Assembly (NCBI GenBank): GCA_947503145.1
Contig: CANNCP010000003.1
Span: 124,001-188,000, forward strand
Source of the DNA: an uncultured Roseovarius sp.
Lineage (GTDB): Bacteria > Pseudomonadota > Alphaproteobacteria > Rhodobacterales > Rhodobacteraceae
Length of the DNA: 64,000 nt
Reading direction: 5' to 3'
In this document: piece by piece, positions 47,037-57,825 of the stretch
Layout: every line of letters starts with the position of its first letter
Numbering within the stretch: the first letter of the stretch is position 1
Position numbers and translations under genes: made by a program
The notes under the pieces: model-generated
Database searches by the model: none
Told to the model about the DNA's origin: nothing
What the model saw: only the letters and a program-made list of their open reading frames with translations

Positions 47037-47073
47037 GTGCACTATGAGTATTTTTGGAAAAGCGAAAGGTAAG
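47037..47073. repeat. Dispersed 'ATGAGTATTT...GAAAGG' repeat
   Basis: GTGCACTATGAGTATTTTTG then GAAAAGCGAAAGGT matches 27454-27489 and the complement of 21562-21586. Its end supplies the ribosome-binding site of the MAPEG gene. Confidence 0.5.
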
Positions 47074-47074
47074 A

Positions 47075-47575
47075 ATGAGCGAGCGTGCACGAATCATGAT
47101 CGGAATGGCAGCAGGGGCGCTTTGGGCGTTGGTATTGCTCTGGGCGGCGGGGCGGTATGTTGCGCTGCCGGTATTCACCCTGATGCCGACGATCATGACC
47201 GCGTTTCTGCTGCCGGGACTGTTCATGCTGGTGGTGATCGGGCGGCTGGCGCAGCGCCGGTTTTTTGATGACGATATCATCGACGGCGGCGCATTCGCGC
47301 CGGGCACAGGCGCCGAGATTGATCAGCGGGTTCTGGGTAACACGGTCGAGCAACTGGTTCTGGCGCTATGCATATGGCCTGCGACGGCGGTGCTGCTGGC
47401 CGGACAGGGGCCGGGGGTGATCGCCGCGCTTGGTGTCGGGTTTGTCATTGCACGGCTGGCTTTCTGGATCGGCTATCATCTCTCGCCGCCGCTGCGCGCC
47501 TTCGGCTTTGCAGCGACGTTTTATCCAACGGTCTTCGTGGCGATCTGGGCGCTGGCGCGGCTCGTGGGGGGCTGA
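47075..47575 (+). CDS. MAPEG-family membrane protein
   Basis: The 166-residue protein has four predicted membrane segments and the MAPEG pattern, including RVLGNTVEQLVLALCIWPAT and RLAFWIGYHLSPPLRAFGFA. MAPEG proteins include eicosanoid and glutathione-metabolising enzymes; bacterial roles are mostly unknown. ATG 47075 has GAAAGG about 5 bases upstream, supplied by a dispersed repeat. It follows tRNA-Met on the opposite strand. Confidence 0.8.
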   Translation: MSERARIMIGMAAGALWALVLLWAAGRYVALPVFTLMPTIMTAFLLPGLFMLVVIGRLAQRRFFDDDIIDGGAFAPGTGAEIDQRVLGNTVEQLVLALCIWPATAVLLAGQGPGVIAALGVGFVIARLAFWIGYHLSPPLRAFGFAATFYPTVFVAIWALARLVGG

Positions 47576-47648
47576 GTTCGAGGCGATTGATCCCGAGGGT
47601 GGTTTGACCCTACACAGGGCATGATACCGTTCACTTCCGGAGGCTGCC

Positions 47649-48260
47649 ATGAAACTGGATCACGTTGCCATCGCCTGCGACACCCTCGAAGCGGGGCGCG
47701 CGGCAGTGGAGGAGGCGCTGGGCGTGCGATTGCAGCCGGGTGGGAAGCACGCGCATTTTGGCACTCATAACCTGCTGCTGGGGTTGCAGGACGGGCTCTA
47801 TCTGGAGGTGATCGCGATCGATCCTGCTGCACCGCTGCTGCCCTACGCCCGTTGGTTCGATCTGGACCGGTTCGCAGGCGCGCCGCGGCTGACCAACTGG
47901 ATCTGTCAGGTGGAGGCGATGCCCGACACTCTGGATGCCCTGCCCGAGGCGGGCGCGCCCGTGGCGCTGGAGCGCGGTGCATTGCGGTGGCAGATGGCAG
48001 TGCCCGAGGATGGCGCATTGCCTTACAGCGCGATGTTTCCCGCACTGATCGAGTGGGGCGCGGGGGGTACGCATCCCAGCGCCCTGCTGGAGCCCTCGGG
48101 GTGTCGGCTGACCCGGCTGGTGGTCCGCCATCCGGACGCCGAGGCACTGCAGGCCCGGCTGCGCCCGCATCTGCGCGATGCGCGCGTGGTGTTCGAGGCC
48201 GGGCCGATAGGGCTGCGGGCAGAGTTCGACACCCCCGGCGGCGCGCGCGTGCTGGTGTGA
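47649..48260 (+). CDS. VOC-family (glyoxalase_3) protein
   Basis: The 203-residue protein begins KLDHVAIACDTLEAGRAAVE, the first beta-alpha-beta motif of the vicinal-oxygen-chelate fold, and contains HFGTHNLLLGLQDGLYLEVI. The family varies from lyases to dioxygenases; the substrate is unknown. It could be checked as a candidate methylmalonyl-CoA epimerase because epimerases are VOC proteins, but the length and pattern fit glyoxalase_3 better. Confidence 0.75.
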   Translation: MKLDHVAIACDTLEAGRAAVEEALGVRLQPGGKHAHFGTHNLLLGLQDGLYLEVIAIDPAAPLLPYARWFDLDRFAGAPRLTNWICQVEAMPDTLDALPEAGAPVALERGALRWQMAVPEDGALPYSAMFPALIEWGAGGTHPSALLEPSGCRLTRLVVRHPDAEALQARLRPHLRDARVVFEAGPIGLRAEFDTPGGARVLV

Positions 48261-48432
48261 TCATCCGGGGCGCAGCGGCGGGGGATGTCAGGCGGTGCGG
48301 TGGCGTTTCATCAAGGCGGCCATTTACCCGGCGTGGGGCGCAGGCTCGGGCGTTGGATGAACTTGATCGTGTTGCAGAAAACGCTGACCGACCCGCCTGA
48401 CATCCCGCGCGAATCTGGATAAGCTGACCGGC

Positions 48433-49116
48433 ATGTCGATCTGGGTGCGCATTTCCGAGGCGATCTCGGCTCTTGCCAGTGGCGAAGGGCTGAGCGCGGT
48501 ATTCGACAAGCTGCGCACCCCGCGCGAGCGTAGCGTCGCCTTTACCATCGCCGTCATCGCACTCGGCGCCAAGATGGCCAAGGCGGATGGGCTGGTGACA
48601 CGCGACGAGGTGACGGCGTTTCGCGAGGTGTTCCAGATTGCACCAGGGGACGAGGCGGGGGCTGCGCGGGTGTTCAACCTCGCACGGAAGGATGTGGCGG
48701 GGTTCGAGGAATATGCCGCCCGGATCAAGGGCATGTTCGGGAGCGACAGCAAGATGCTGGACGATCTGATGGAGGGCCTGTTCCACATCGCGATGGCGGA
48801 TGGGGTCTATCATCCCAACGAGGACCGATTTCTGGAACGGGTGGCAGAGATTTTTGGTGTTGCCGTCCGGGATTTTCAGGTGATGCGCAGCAGGTTCGTG
48901 CCCTATGCGATACCCGATCCATACACCGTTCTGGGTGTGCAGCCCGACGATACGCTGGCCGTCATCCGCGACAGGTATCGCGACATGGTCCGCGAGAATC
49001 ACCCGGACCGGATGTTTGCGCGTGGGGTTCCCCAGGAGGCGATCAAGCTGGCCGAAAAGCGCATGGTCGACATCAATCGAGCCTGGGAAGAGATCAGCCG
49101 AATGCATGAGTCATGA
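48433..49116 (+). CDS. TerB-DnaJ co-chaperone (DjlA-like)
   Basis: The 227-residue protein has a TerB-type helical domain (about 35-145: SVAFTIAVIALGAKMAKADG and FHIAMADGVYHPNEDRFLER) and a C-terminal J domain with the HPD motif (MVRENHPDRMF). This is the DjlA order, but the usual N-terminal membrane segment of DjlA is absent, so the protein is probably cytoplasmic. It would stimulate DnaK. Its stop overlaps the next start (ATGA). Confidence 0.85.
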   Translation: MSIWVRISEAISALASGEGLSAVFDKLRTPRERSVAFTIAVIALGAKMAKADGLVTRDEVTAFREVFQIAPGDEAGAARVFNLARKDVAGFEEYAARIKGMFGSDSKMLDDLMEGLFHIAMADGVYHPNEDRFLERVAEIFGVAVRDFQVMRSRFVPYAIPDPYTVLGVQPDDTLAVIRDRYRDMVRENHPDRMFARGVPQEAIKLAEKRMVDINRAWEEISRMHES

Positions 49117-50150
49117 GGCTGGCCACCTACAATGTCGAATGGTTTAACGCGCTCTTTGACGATAACGGGATGCTGCTGGAGGATGATGACTGGTCGGCGC
49201 GTTACAACGTCACACGCGCCCAGCAGATCACGGCGATCGGTATTGTCCTGACCGCGATTGACGCGGATGCCGTGATGATTATAGAGGCCCCCGACCATAA
49301 CGGAACGCGGACGACCGTGCAGGCGCTGGAGCGTTTTGCCGAGGTGATGCAGCTGCGGGCGCGCCGGGCGCTGGTGGGCTTCACCAACGATACGCAACAA
49401 GAGATCGCGCTGCTCTACGATCCGGACGTGCTGAACGCGGTTCACGATCCGGTTGGCGAGGAGACCGGCAAGCGGGGCGCTTTTGACGCGCCACGATTTG
49501 ACGGGGTCTTTCGCATTGATCTGGATATCGACGCGACCGAAGACCTCGTGCGGTTTTCCAAGCCGCCGCTGGAGGTGGCGTTGCGCACGCCCGGAGGTGG
49601 CACGCTGCGGCTGATCGGGGTGCATCTGAAATCCAAGGCCCCTCATGGCGCGGTGGACGAGGACGCGGTGATGCAGATGGCCATAACCAACCGGCGCAAG
49701 CAGTTGGCGCAGGCGATCTGGCTGCGGCAGCGCATCTGCGGTCATCTGGAGACCGGCGAGTCGCTGATCGTGATGGGCGATCTGAATGACGGGCCGGGGC
49801 TGGACGAGTATGAGAACCTCTTTGGCCGCTCTTCGGTCGAGATCATCCTGGGCGACGGTGAGCCACGTGAATTGCAGCTGTATGATCCGCATGCGCGCGG
49901 GGCGCTGGGGCGAAAGATCGGGGCGGCGCATACCTCGTCGCGATTTTACCTGTCGCATCAGAAACGCTACATGCAGGCGCTGCTCGATTATATCATGGTC
50001 TCACCCGATCTCAGGGCGCGCAGTCCGGTCTGGCGCATCTGGCATCCCTTCGACGACCCCGTGTGCTGGGACAATGAGGAACTGCGCCAGGCGCTGTTGA
50101 CTGCGTCGGATCATTTCCCGGTAACGCTGGATATCAAACTGGCCTCTTAA
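49113..50150 (+). CDS. Endonuclease/exonuclease/phosphatase-family protein
   Basis: The 345-residue protein has the EEP fold motifs: TYNVEWFNALF near the start, a Glu in MIIEAPDHNGT, LIGVHLKSKAP, VMGDLNDGPGLDEY and the C-terminal TASDHFPVTLDI with the catalytic Asp-His. It may cut DNA or a phosphoester; the substrate is unknown and no signal peptide is seen. It overlaps the DjlA-like gene by 4 bases, so they are translated together. Confidence 0.82.
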   Translation: MRLATYNVEWFNALFDDNGMLLEDDDWSARYNVTRAQQITAIGIVLTAIDADAVMIIEAPDHNGTRTTVQALERFAEVMQLRARRALVGFTNDTQQEIALLYDPDVLNAVHDPVGEETGKRGAFDAPRFDGVFRIDLDIDATEDLVRFSKPPLEVALRTPGGGTLRLIGVHLKSKAPHGAVDEDAVMQMAITNRRKQLAQAIWLRQRICGHLETGESLIVMGDLNDGPGLDEYENLFGRSSVEIILGDGEPRELQLYDPHARGALGRKIGAAHTSSRFYLSHQKRYMQALLDYIMVSPDLRARSPVWRIWHPFDDPVCWDNEELRQALLTASDHFPVTLDIKLAS

Positions 50151-50176
50151 AATTGTCACCCGGATGCTCTATATTG

Positions 50177-50554
50177 ATGGACATGAGACGGATTATCACA
50201 ATTACCGCTGTCGCGATGCTGGCTGTCACACCGGGCCTGGCGCAGGAGCAAGACACCGAGGAAGATGGGTTTTCTCTGATGGAGGAGGGCGCGCGCCTGC
50301 TCTTTGAAGGACTCAGCCACGAGATAGAACCAGCGCTGCGCGACCTGCTGGGACTGACCAAGGAGATGGAGCCAAAGCTGCGAGAGTTTGCCCAGCAGAT
50401 GGGTCCGGCGCTGGCCGATATCATGGGCAAGATCGAGGACCTCAGCACCTACCATCCACCCGAAATGCTGCCCAACGGCGATATCATCATGCGCAAGAAG
50501 TTGCCGCAGGAAATGCTGGATCTGCCAGAAGAGGGCGAAGAGATCGAGATCTGA
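50177..50554 (+). CDS. Secreted acidic protein of unknown function
   Basis: About 125 residues begin with a signal peptide (RRIITITAVAMLAVTPGLAQ) and continue as an acidic helical protein (EEGARLLFEGLSHEIEPALR, then KLREFAQQMGPALADIMGKI). Similar proteins are common in Rhodobacterales with no known function. ATG 50177 or 50183 may be the start; no clear ribosome-binding site decides it. It is the last of the DjlA-EEP string. Confidence 0.65.
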   Translation: MDMRRIITITAVAMLAVTPGLAQEQDTEEDGFSLMEEGARLLFEGLSHEIEPALRDLLGLTKEMEPKLREFAQQMGPALADIMGKIEDLSTYHPPEMLPNGDIIMRKKLPQEMLDLPEEGEEIEI

Positions 50555-50600
50555 AGCGTTTTTCCTTTAACCTGAGACATCAGATAAAGGCAATCGCGCC
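50553..50600. repeat. Palindromic GCGTTCCGC-type repeat, copy E (single arm)
   Basis: It shares a run of 28 identical bases with copy B (CCTTTAACCTGAGACATCAG, then ATAAAGGC). It starts at the stop codon of the secreted-protein gene and ends about 55 bases before the convergent ppx stop. Confidence 0.65.
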
Positions 50601-50654
50601 GCGCCTGCGGCCTTTATTTCGCGCCTTGATCGGCTTTGCCAGAGGGCAGGCAGA

Positions 50655-52199
50655 TCACCGCAGCCGCCCCACTTTTGTCTTGGCTCCCAGCGAGCTGGCC
50701 AGCGACAGGAAGCGTGCCTCGGCCACCTCACCGTAAAGGCCGGCGGCGTCGTCGGTCAGGCGTAGCTCCAGCAGCTTTTTCTTTGGATACCACCGCATCT
50801 TGCCCAGATCGGCGTCCTTTCTCAGCCACAGCATCGCGCCGAACCGCATGGCCTTGCCTAGGATTTCGGCCTCGTGCTGAGTGTGTTCGTCCACCAGTGC
50901 GCCCAGTTCGTGGAACCGGGAAACAGCGCGGTTGTTGGAGTAGCGGTGCAGCAGGGCGAGGCCCAGGAATATCCGTTCAGAGTGTTTCAGCCCGCCCAGA
51001 TTGGCGCGCGTGGCGTTGTCGAAACAGACCTCGGCGCGGTAGTCGGGATGCGCCCGCCAACTGACATCGTGCAACAGGCAGGCGGCCTTGATGATGCGTT
51101 TGCGTTCGGGACGTGCGGATTTATAGATCGGTTGGATGAACTGATAGAGCGTCTTACCAAAGCCGGGCAGGCGGGCGTCCTTGGATTCGATGAAGCGGCA
51201 GGCCTCGATCAGTGGGTCGCGGTCGCGCAAGAGCTGCGGCATCTGTTCGTACAGCAGCCCCTCGCGGATGCCGTAGCTAGAGGCGGCGATATCGTGCGGC
51301 TTGAACGTATGCAGCACCTCGTTCAGCACTTCGGTCGCGTGCGAAACCAGCGCCATCCGCGCAGACGAGACCCCGGCGCGGTTGCGCAGCGCCTCGGTGT
51401 CCTCGCTGGCGATATAGCGGAATGTCTTGCGTAACTCCTTGGGTTGCATGCGGTATTCGTGCAGCACATGCAGTGGGTAGCCGCGCCGTTCCATGTCGAT
51501 CTTGGCGATTGCGCGCCACGATCCGCCAACCAGAAAGAGCCGGTTCTTCTGCTCGCCCAGTTGTTCGGAAATGTTGGCCAGAACCGACTGGATGTATTTG
51601 CGGCGCTCTTTGCGACCGCCTTTCAGATCGCGCAGCTTGAGCGGGCCGAGCGCCGAGCTGACGCGGCGTCCGACATGGCCGCCATTGATCTCGGCCATTT
51701 CCATTGACGAGCCGCCGATATCACAGACCAGCCCATAGGAGCCGGGCCAGCCCAGCAGCACGCCTTGCGCCGACAGCCGCGCCTCTTCGCGCCCGTCCAC
51801 CACCCACAGCCGCAGGCCGGTTGCGGCCTCTATCTCGCGGCAGAACTCGGGGCCATCCCCGGCCTCGCGCACGGCGGCGGTGGCGACGCAGGTCAGCGGG
51901 CCGGTTTCCAGCCCGACCGAGAGACGCTGAAAGCGCTTCATCGCATTCAGTGCGCGCACCCGTCCCTGGGGATTTAGCTTGCCGGTTTCGGACATGCCGG
52001 CACCAAGGCCGCACATGATCTTTTCATTATAGAAATAGGCGGGGCTGCGGGCTGCGCCGTCAAACACCACCAGCCGAACAGAGTTCGACCCGACATCGAC
52101 CACACCCACCCGACGCAGTGCCCGGGCCGATGGCTTGTTGAAAAGCGCCGGGCCAAAGGGACCGCCGTCGGACTCGCCCTGCTCAGTGCTCGCGTCCAT
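50655..52199 (-). CDS. ppx: Exopolyphosphatase, Ppx/GppA family
   Basis: Ppx removes phosphates from the end of polyphosphate. The 514-residue protein has the actin-like ATPase-fold start VVDVGSNSVRLVVFDG (phosphate 1 loop), VCDIGGSSMEMAEINGG (phosphate 2 loop) and a C-terminal HD-like helical region (LLHDVSWRAHPDYRAE). GppA-like pppGpp hydrolysis is possible. It follows ppk by 54 bases on the same strand, so synthesis and breakdown of polyphosphate are encoded together. Confidence 0.92.
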   Translation of the reverse strand: MDASTEQGESDGGPFGPALFNKPSARALRRVGVVDVGSNSVRLVVFDGAARSPAYFYNEKIMCGLGAGMSETGKLNPQGRVRALNAMKRFQRLSVGLETGPLTCVATAAVREAGDGPEFCREIEAATGLRLWVVDGREEARLSAQGVLLGWPGSYGLVCDIGGSSMEMAEINGGHVGRRVSSALGPLKLRDLKGGRKERRKYIQSVLANISEQLGEQKNRLFLVGGSWRAIAKIDMERRGYPLHVLHEYRMQPKELRKTFRYIASEDTEALRNRAGVSSARMALVSHATEVLNEVLHTFKPHDIAASSYGIREGLLYEQMPQLLRDRDPLIEACRFIESKDARLPGFGKTLYQFIQPIYKSARPERKRIIKAACLLHDVSWRAHPDYRAEVCFDNATRANLGGLKHSERIFLGLALLHRYSNNRAVSRFHELGALVDEHTQHEAEILGKAMRFGAMLWLRKDADLGKMRWYPKKKLLELRLTDDAAGLYGEVAEARFLSLASSLGAKTKVGRLR

Positions 52200-52253
52200 T
52201 TGGGCCCCCGGCTCTCGTCTCGCGCCTTGTTATGGTCCAAGGCACGGTTGCGG

Positions 52254-54428
52254 TCAATCTTCGGTGTGGGTCAGTTTCGGCACGTCTGCCGCACCAGCCG
52301 TGCCGCGCCCGGAAAGCGATGGGTTTTCCATGAAAAAGCGGTGACAGCTGAAGGCAAATTCACCTTCCGGCGTGGGCGTGCGGGTGAACGAGCCATCCGG
52401 CGCCATGACCCAGCTTTGTGCCACATCGGCCATGTTTGCCGCCATCACCTGGCTTGTGATCTGTGCCTTGACCGTCGGATTTTTGATCTCGACCAGCGTT
52501 TCCACGCGGCGGACGAGGTTGCGCCCCATCCAGTCAGCCGACGAGATATAGACGCGTGCCTTCTTGTGCGGCAGGCCGAAACCATTACCAAAGCAGACGA
52601 TGCGGCTGTGTTCCAGAAACCGACCGACAATCGATTTCACGCGGATATTCTCGCTCAGGCCCCGGATGCCGGGGCGCAGACCGCAGACACCACGCACGAC
52701 AAGGCTAATTTTCACACCGGCCTGGCCGGCAGCGTAGAGCGCATCAATGATGTCGGGGTCGATCAGTGAATTCATCTTGGCCCAGATTTCGGCCGGTTTG
52801 CCAGCCTGGGCATGGTCAATTTCTGCCGCGATCATCTCCAGCAGGCGCGGTTTCAGCGTGAGCGGGGAAATGGCGAGGTTTTCCAGCTGATCGGGCTGGG
52901 CATAGCCCGAGAGATAGTTAAACACCTTGGTAGCATCGCGGCCCAGTGTCGTGTCACAGGTGAAGAAGCTGAGGTCGGTGTAGATGCGCGCGGTGATCGG
53001 GTGATAGTTGCCGGTCCCGTAATGTGTATAGGTCACGAGATGATCACCCTCGCGGCGCACCACTGTGCTGATCTTGGCGTGGGTCTTGAGATTCAGAAAC
53101 CCGTAGACCACATGCGCGCCTGCACGTTCCAGCCTGCGCGACTGACGAATGTTCGCGGCCTCGTCAAAGCGTGCCTTCAACTCGACCAGCGCAGTGACGG
53201 ATTTACCATTCTCGGCGGCCTCGCACAGCGCCTCGACGATGGGCGAGCGGTGGGAGGTCCGGTAGAGCGTCTGCTTGATCGCGACCACGTCGGGATCGCG
53301 CGCGGCCTGCGCGAGAAAGCGGATGACCATGTCGAACGTCTCGTAGGGGTGGTGCAGCAGCATGTCCTTTTGCCGAATCGCGGCAAACATGTCGCCGCCA
53401 TGATCGGTCACCCGTTCGGGGATGCGGGGGGTGAAGTTGGGCCAGAGCAGATCGGGACGCGATTCGAGGACCAGTTCCTTGAGGGCGGCAAGGCCCACCA
53501 TGCCCTCAACCTCGACCACTTCTTCGGGGACGACGTGCAATTCATCCATCACCAGTTCGCGCAGGGCGGTCGGCGCGTCGGTCGAGATTTTCATGCGGAC
53601 CACTTCGCCGCGACGGCGGCGTTTCAGCGCGACCTCGAATTCGCGCACCAGATCCTCGGACTCCTCCTCGACTTCCAGATCGCTGTCGCGCAGGACGCGA
53701 AAGGCGCAGTGCCCTTTGTAATTGTAGCCGGGAAAGAGGCTGCTGAGGTTGAGCAGCAGCAGTTCTTCGAGCGGCAGGAAGCGATTGGTGGCATCTGCGC
53801 CCGGCAGCGGCACAAAACGGTCGATCTGCTGCGGGATCGGCAGCAATGCGCGCAGCGGACGCTTGTCGCTCGCCCGCTCCAGTTGCAAGGCGAGCGAATA
53901 ACCCAGGTTCGGGATGAAGGGAAAGGGGTGTGCCGGGTCGATGGCCAGCGGCGACAGTACCGGGAACACCTTGTTCAGGAACACATCTGCGAGATAGGTC
54001 TGATCGTCATCCGTCAGGTCGGCACGGTCGAGGATGACGATGTTTTCGGCCTCCAGTTCGCCGCGTAACGCCTGAAATGTTTCTTGCTGTGCGGCCAGTA
54101 GCTTGCGTGCGCCCTCGTTGATCAGCACCATCTGTTCGGCGGGGGTGAGGCCATCGGCGGCGGGGGTCGTATTGCCCGCGCGGGCAAGTTCGCGCAGGCC
54201 CGCGACGCGCACGTTGTAGAATTCGTCCAGATTGGTGGCCGAGATGGACAAAAAACGCAGTCGCTCCAGCAACGGCACGCGCAGGTTCTGCGCCTCTTCC
54301 AGCACGCGCCAGTTGAAACCCAGCCAGCTGAGCTCGCGGTTATAGAACCGGCCTGGCCCGCTGATGTCCAGATCGGGCAGGTCTGCCGCGTCTGGAAAGG
54401 GGCATTTCAGGAAATCGGCTTGCGACAT
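52254..54428 (-). CDS. ppk: Polyphosphate kinase 1
   Basis: Ppk1 polymerises the gamma-phosphate of ATP into polyphosphate. The 724-residue protein has the four-domain PPK1 layout: [20 protein letters not shown] near the start, [15 protein letters not shown], the catalytic-His region [16 protein letters not shown] and [20 protein letters not shown], and [20 protein letters not shown] near the C-terminus. ATG 54428 fits the family start; the open frame extends further back. It lies between hdaA and ppx, all minus strand. Confidence 0.96.
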   Translation of the reverse strand: MSQADFLKCPFPDAADLPDLDISGPGRFYNRELSWLGFNWRVLEEAQNLRVPLLERLRFLSISATNLDEFYNVRVAGLRELARAGNTTPAADGLTPAEQMVLINEGARKLLAAQQETFQALRGELEAENIVILDRADLTDDDQTYLADVFLNKVFPVLSPLAIDPAHPFPFIPNLGYSLALQLERASDKRPLRALLPIPQQIDRFVPLPGADATNRFLPLEELLLLNLSSLFPGYNYKGHCAFRVLRDSDLEVEEESEDLVREFEVALKRRRRGEVVRMKISTDAPTALRELVMDELHVVPEEVVEVEGMVGLAALKELVLESRPDLLWPNFTPRIPERVTDHGGDMFAAIRQKDMLLHHPYETFDMVIRFLAQAARDPDVVAIKQTLYRTSHRSPIVEALCEAAENGKSVTALVELKARFDEAANIRQSRRLERAGAHVVYGFLNLKTHAKISTVVRREGDHLVTYTHYGTGNYHPITARIYTDLSFFTCDTTLGRDATKVFNYLSGYAQPDQLENLAISPLTLKPRLLEMIAAEIDHAQAGKPAEIWAKMNSLIDPDIIDALYAAGQAGVKISLVVRGVCGLRPGIRGLSENIRVKSIVGRFLEHSRIVCFGNGFGLPHKKARVYISSADWMGRNLVRRVETLVEIKNPTVKAQITSQVMAANMADVAQSWVMAPDGSFTRTPTPEGEFAFSCHRFFMENPSLSGRGTAGAADVPKLTHTED

Positions 54429-54477
54429 GGCGGGGGTGTGGACCTGTGCTGTTACGAAGAGGTAACGGAGTGTGGCG

Positions 54478-55152
54478 TCACCCCTGCGAATTGTCCAGCA
54501 GTTGCGCCGCCAGTGCGCGGTTGACCGGCCGCCCGGACGACAGCGAGAGCGCATCGAGCGCCTCGACCGTGTCGCGTGCCGAGCGGAAGGAACGCGCGAT
54601 ACGCTTGGCCAGGTAGGGTATGGTGCCGGGGGACGGCAGGATTTGCCGGTCAGCGAATTGTTTCATCATCACGGCGCAGAGCAGCGCATCATCCGGCTCT
54701 CCCAGCACGCAGGTGGGCGTGCCCTGCATGCGGCTGGCAAGGTCGGGCAGCCCGAGCGGCCAGGCGCTGGGGGCGGTGCGCGCGGTGATTAGCAGGCTGT
54801 GACCTTCGGCCAGCGTGAGGTTGTGCAGGTGAAAGAGCGCGGTTTCAGCCGCGTCCTGTCCGGCGATGCGATCCGCGTCCTCGACCGCGAGGTTGCCGAC
54901 CGCGAGCCGCGCGATATCCGCTTTGGCCAGATCGGCGGCGGGCAGGATGCGCGCGCCGCTGAGATCGGCCCAGACATGCGTCAGGTGGGTCTTGCCTGCG
55001 CCCTCGGGGCCGCTCAGGATCAGCTTGCGGGCGGGCCAGTCGCGCCAGCCCTCGACCAGCGCGACGGCGACGCCGTTGGCGGTGGAGACAAAGAAATCAT
55101 CGCGGCCCCGTGCCGCGACGGCGGGGAGATCAAAGTTCAGTTGTCGGCTCAT
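54478..55152 (-). CDS. hdaA: DnaA regulatory homologue (HdaA)
   Basis: HdaA binds the sliding clamp and promotes hydrolysis of ATP on DnaA, preventing over-initiation. The 224-residue protein opens with RQLNFDLP, resembling the clamp-binding QLxLP/F motif. Walker A is [15 protein letters not shown] and a Walker B-like segment is [13 protein letters not shown]-terminal helical lid follows ([20 protein letters not shown]). No DnaA domain IV helix-turn-helix is present. Its start shares one base with the stop of the upstream AI-2E gene. Confidence 0.85.
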   Translation of the reverse strand: MSRQLNFDLPAVAARGRDDFFVSTANGVAVALVEGWRDWPARKLILSGPEGAGKTHLTHVWADLSGARILPAADLAKADIARLAVGNLAVEDADRIAGQDAAETALFHLHNLTLAEGHSLLITARTAPSAWPLGLPDLASRMQGTPTCVLGEPDDALLCAVMMKQFADRQILPSPGTIPYLAKRIARSFRSARDTVEALDALSLSSGRPVNRALAAQLLDNSQG

Positions 55153-56213
55153 CAGTTGTCGTCCTGAGGTCCGCGGTAAAGTCGGCTGTTCTTGTACTGG
55201 CGGATTGCAAACCGGGCCAGCACGCCGATGGCCGCGGCAAGTGGCACTGCGACCAGCATCCCGACAAAGCCGAAGAGCGCGCCGAACACTGACAGCGAGA
55301 AGATCAGCCAGACCGGATGCAACCCGACAGAGTTGCCGACCAGCTTGGGCGTCAGTACGTTGCCTTCGATGACCTGGCCGACCACAAAGATGCCGGCGAC
55401 CAACCCGATCGAGATCCAGTCCCCCCAGAACTGAAACAGCGCCAGCCCGATGGCCAGCGCCCCACCGACCAATGCGCCAACGTAGGGAATGAATGTGATC
55501 AGCCCGGCAATCGCGCCCACGACGAGGCCGAATTGCAGCCCGACAGCCATCAGAGCCAGCGCATAGTAGGTCCCCAGCACCAGAGAAACCGTGCCCATCC
55601 CGCGGATGAAGCTGGCCAGTGTCTTGTCGATGTCACCCGCCAGACGGCGGATGGTCGGGGCGTGCTCGCGCGGCAGCAGGTCGTCGATCTGCGCAATCAT
55701 CCGGTCCCAGTCATAGAGCAGATAGAAGGCCACGACCGGCACGATGACAAAGAGTACGATGATGTTGAGTAGTGATGAGACCGACCCCAGGACCGCTTCG
55801 ACCAACTGCCCGCCGCGTTCCTGTATCGTGGTGCCGAGCGCGGTCAGCGATTGGCGCAGCGTAGAATCGGTATCCCCAAGCTGCGGGAACGTTTCGGTCA
55901 GAAAACTTTGGAGATCCCGCACCAGCTGGGGCGCGGTGTTGGCCAATGACGTCGCCTGCGAAATCAGCGTCGGTATCACCAGCAGTGACATGACCACAAA
56001 GATCATCAGTGCAAACAGCGTGATCAGCGTGACCGACAGGGCGCGCGACAGGCCCATGCGTTCCAGCCGGTCCGCGACCGGATCGAGGAAATAGGCGATT
56101 GCGCCGCCCAGCACGAAAGGCAGGATCACATCGCCCAGAATCCACATAACCAGCAGGAACATCGCCGAGGCGATCCCCCAGTATTTCAATTGTGTGTTGA
56201 CGGGCAAGATCAT
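55152..56213 (-). CDS. AI-2E family transporter (PerM-like)
   Basis: The 353-residue protein has the AI-2E/PerM layout: paired N-terminal membrane segments ([20 protein letters not shown] then [15 protein letters not shown]), a soluble helical region (about 100-150), then segments with [24 protein letters not shown] sequence and [23 protein letters not shown] 56213 fits the family; the frame is open further back. The stop and the hdaA start overlap (TGATG). Genes of this family are often next to hdaA in Rhodobacterales. The substrate is unknown. Confidence 0.82.
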   Translation of the reverse strand: MILPVNTQLKYWGIASAMFLLVMWILGDVILPFVLGGAIAYFLDPVADRLERMGLSRALSVTLITLFALMIFVVMSLLVIPTLISQATSLANTAPQLVRDLQSFLTETFPQLGDTDSTLRQSLTALGTTIQERGGQLVEAVLGSVSSLLNIIVLFVIVPVVAFYLLYDWDRMIAQIDDLLPREHAPTIRRLAGDIDKTLASFIRGMGTVSLVLGTYYALALMAVGLQFGLVVGAIAGLITFIPYVGALVGGALAIGLALFQFWGDWISIGLVAGIFVVGQVIEGNVLTPKLVGNSVGLHPVWLIFSLSVFGALFGFVGMLVAVPLAAAIGVLARFAIRQYKNSRLYRGPQDDN

Positions 56214-56408
56214 GCGCGCTCCGAATGGGTGATACCACACATCGCCCATGCGTCGCGCCCTTTCAAGTCCCGCCACGGCAAAAGAAGGCCGCACGCCTCG
56301 GGCTGCGTCGCGGGGCGTGACGCGGTAACGCCCGCCGAGACGGCTTGTCTGGACCTGCGCAAAGCCATAAACGGGGGCTCAGTGCAACATATGCCCAGAG
56401 GTCAACCC

Positions 56409-57758
56409 ATGCGTCTGTCCCGTTACTTCCTGCCCGTCCTGAAAGAGACCCCGTCGGAGGCGCAGATCGTCAGCCACCGCCTGATGCTGCGTGCGGGCAT
56501 GATCAAGCAGGCCAGCGCGGGGATATATTCCTGGCTGCCACTGGGGTTCAAGGTGCTGCGCAAGCTGGAAAACATCGTGCACGAAGAGCAGATGCGCGCG
56601 GGCCATATCCCGATGCTGATGCCGACGCTGCAATCGGCGGACCTGTGGCGCGAGAGCGGGCGGTACGACGATTACGGCGAGGAGATGCTGCGTATCAAGG
56701 ACCGGCAGGGGCGCGACATGCTCTATGGGCCGACCAACGAAGAACTGATCACCGACATCTTCCGCGCCCATGTGGGCAGCTACAAGGACCTGCCGCTGAC
56801 GCTCTATCATATCCAGTGGAAATTCCGCGACGAGATCCGCCCGCGTTTCGGCGTGATGCGTGGCCGCGAATTCCTGATGAAGGACGGCTACAATTTCGAC
56901 GTCTCCAAGGAGGCGGCCTTGCACGCCTACAACCGGCATCTGGTGACATATCTGCGCACCTACGAACGGATGGGCCTTCAGGCGATCCCGATGCGCGCCG
57001 ATAGCGGCCCTATCGGTGGCGATGACACGCATGAATTCCTGGTGCTGGCCGAAACCGGCGAGAGCGAGGTTTTTTATGACAGTGCGATCACCGATCTGAA
57101 ATTTGGCGATCGTCAGCTGGATTTCGATTCGGTCGAAGAGTGCCGGGCGGTGCTGGACGAGTTCACCAGCCGCTATGCCCGCACCGACGAAACCCATGAC
57201 GAGGCGCTGTTCAACCAGGTCCCAGAGGAACGCCGCCGTATGGCGCGCGGCATCGAAGTGGGACAGATCTTCTATTTTGGCACCAAGTACTCCGAGTCGT
57301 TGGGCGCGACCGTTCAGACCCCCGATGGCAAATCCGTGCCGGTTCACATGGGCAGCCACGGCATCGGCGTGAGCCGCCTTGTGGGCGCGATCATCGAGGC
57401 CAGCCATGACGACAAGGGCATCATCTGGCCCGAGGGCGTCACCCCTTTCCATGTGGGTATCGTCAACCTCAAGCAGGGTGACGCAGAGGCCGATGCGGCC
57501 TGCGAGGCGCTCTATAAATCCGTGACCGCGCTTGGGTTGGACCCACTCTATGACGACCGCAATGAACGCGCGGGGGGCAAGTTCGCGACGATGGACCTGA
57601 TCGGGCTGCCGTGGCGCATCACAGTAGGGCCGCGTGGCCTGAAAAACGGCGTTGTGGAGCTGACAAGCCGCCGCACTGGTGTCAGCGAAGAGCTGCCGCC
57701 AGAGCAGGCGGTCGAGAAGCTGGCACAGATCTACGCGCAGTATCACACGGCGTCTTAG
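56409..57758 (+). CDS. proS: Prolyl-tRNA synthetase, short alphaproteobacterial type
   Basis: ProRS charges tRNA-Pro. The 449-residue class II enzyme shows motif 1 ([20 protein letters not shown]), the TXE loop ([13 protein letters not shown]), motif 2 ([20 protein letters not shown]) and motif 3 ([15 protein letters not shown]), then an anticodon-binding domain. The editing insertion found in longer bacterial ProRS is missing between motifs 2 and 3, as expected for this group. ATG 56409 has AGAGG about 7 bases upstream. Confidence 0.95.
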   Translation: MRLSRYFLPVLKETPSEAQIVSHRLMLRAGMIKQASAGIYSWLPLGFKVLRKLENIVHEEQMRAGHIPMLMPTLQSADLWRESGRYDDYGEEMLRIKDRQGRDMLYGPTNEELITDIFRAHVGSYKDLPLTLYHIQWKFRDEIRPRFGVMRGREFLMKDGYNFDVSKEAALHAYNRHLVTYLRTYERMGLQAIPMRADSGPIGGDDTHEFLVLAETGESEVFYDSAITDLKFGDRQLDFDSVEECRAVLDEFTSRYARTDETHDEALFNQVPEERRRMARGIEVGQIFYFGTKYSESLGATVQTPDGKSVPVHMGSHGIGVSRLVGAIIEASHDDKGIIWPEGVTPFHVGIVNLKQGDAEADAACEALYKSVTALGLDPLYDDRNERAGGKFATMDLIGLPWRITVGPRGLKNGVVELTSRRTGVSEELPPEQAVEKLAQIYAQYHTAS

Positions 57759-57825
57759 GTAGGTTCGGTGGCGCAGCGGTTCCTTCACACCTGGATTTGA
57801 TGCGGAACGCGGAAGGCTCGGACTG

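Noticed and set aside
47649-48260. VOC-family gene as methylmalonyl-CoA epimerase completing the propionate route
   Set aside because: Epimerases are about 135-150 residues with a different motif pattern. This 203-residue protein fits the glyoxalase_3 type and lies beyond the mcm terminator and tRNA-Met.
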